From: an uncultured Lysobacteraceae bacterium
GTDB lineage: Bacteria > Pseudomonadota > Gammaproteobacteria > Xanthomonadales > Xanthomonadaceae
Direction of reading: 5' to 3'
Assembly (NCBI GenBank): GCA_946482565.1
Contig: CAMLSB010000117.1
Coordinates: forward strand, 1 to 6,130
Length of the DNA stretch: 6,130 nt
The notes beneath the pieces are model-generated. The model was not told the DNA's origin and searched no databases. It saw only the letters and a program-made list of their open reading frames with translations. A program made the translations under genes and the position numbers. Positions 5,990 to 6,130 of this stretch are shown here, piece after piece. How positions within the stretch are numbered: the stretch's first letter is position 1; each line of letters begins with the position of its first letter.

Positions 5990-6012
5990 GGCCCGCACGA
6001 CCGCACGCAAAC

Positions 6013-6048
6013 AAAAAGGGCCGGCGAATTCGCCGGCCCTTCCGTTTT
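6013..6048. terminator. Bidirectional intrinsic terminator between BON gene and tRNA-Arg
   Basis: A perfect 26-bp palindrome (6016-6041), centred on GAATTC, forms a GC-rich stem with GGGCCGGC against GCCGGCCC. On the + strand TTTT follows at 6045-6048. On the - strand the stem is followed at once by T-rich sequence (complement of 6013-6017). It can therefore stop both the BON gene transcript and the opposing tRNA transcript, more strongly for the tRNA. Confidence 0.85.
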
Positions 6049-6049
6049 C

Positions 6050-6126
6050 TGGCGCGCCCGGAGAGATTCGAACTCCCGACCCCCAAGTTCGTAGCCTGGT
6101 GCTCTATCCAGCTGAGCTACGGGCGC
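6050..6126 (-). tRNA. tRNA-Arg (anticodon ACG)
   Basis: The - strand folds as a complete 77-base tRNA. The acceptor stem is GCGCCCG pairing with CGGGCGC, and the D arm is GCTC...GAGC. The anticodon stem CCAGG/CTTGG encloses the loop CTACGAA, with anticodon ACG at 6092-6090. The five-base variable loop is GGGTC. The T arm is GGGAG/CTCTC with TTCGAAT. The discriminator is G and the 3' CCA is encoded. A34 is expected to be converted to inosine by TadA, allowing it to read CGU, CGC and CGA. CGC is heavily used in this window, so this should be a major tRNA. It converges on the BON gene and ends just before the shared terminator. Confidence 0.96.
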
Positions 6127-6130
6127 AGAA

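Noticed and set aside
5174..6010. 278-residue open frame antisense to the BON gene
   Set aside because: Shadow frame; the + strand gene has an AGGAGG ribosome binding site, a clear BON domain and a terminator.
6016..6126. Genomic island attachment site at the tRNA-Arg 3' end
   Set aside because: No integrase and no repeat of the tRNA 3' end is visible in the window, and the tRNA is followed directly by its own terminator.

Overview
This window looks like chromosomal DNA from a high-GC gammaproteobacterium, most likely a Lysobacter-like member of the Xanthomonadaceae. The signs are the strong G/C third-position bias in every gene, the gcvR-bcp-phoH order, Xanthomonas-type protein sequences (Bcp above all), and a tRNA-Arg gene with an encoded CCA. 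The assignment rests on gene content and recalled protein similarity, not on a search.

Left part (1-2251, + strand): a co-directional stress and metabolism cluster. It opens with the 3' half of gcvR (second ACT domain), cut by the window edge. Next come bcp, a PrxQ-type thiol peroxidase, and a PIN-PhoH fusion (predicted RNase plus RNA-dependent ATPase). The last two share an ATGA stop/start overlap and so are probably translationally coupled.

Middle part (2291-4194, - strand): a two-gene operon made of a small XRE-type helix-turn-helix regulator and a SulP anion transporter with a C-terminal STAS domain. These also overlap by ATGA, and the transporter's ribosome binding site lies inside the regulator's last codons. 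Upstream lies a short AT-rich island holding a perfect 17-bp palindrome (4223-4239). It is the obvious candidate operator for the regulator and also sits next to the probable promoter of the divergent thiD. This regulator/operator/transporter unit is the most interesting candidate in the window.

Right part (4310-6126): thiD (HMP/HMP-P kinase of thiamine synthesis) stands alone on the + strand without a recognisable riboswitch or Shine-Dalgarno. It is followed by a BON-domain protein with its own ribosome binding site and an Ala-X low-complexity tail. That gene converges on a tRNA-Arg(ACG) gene on the - strand, and a strong bidirectional terminator lies between them.

No mobile element, CRISPR array or rRNA was seen. 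No gene-free stretch exceeds 130 bases. Most of the window is ordinary core chromosome. The points that deserve attention are the missing resolving cysteine in Bcp, the 17-bp palindrome, and the repeat tail of the BON protein.
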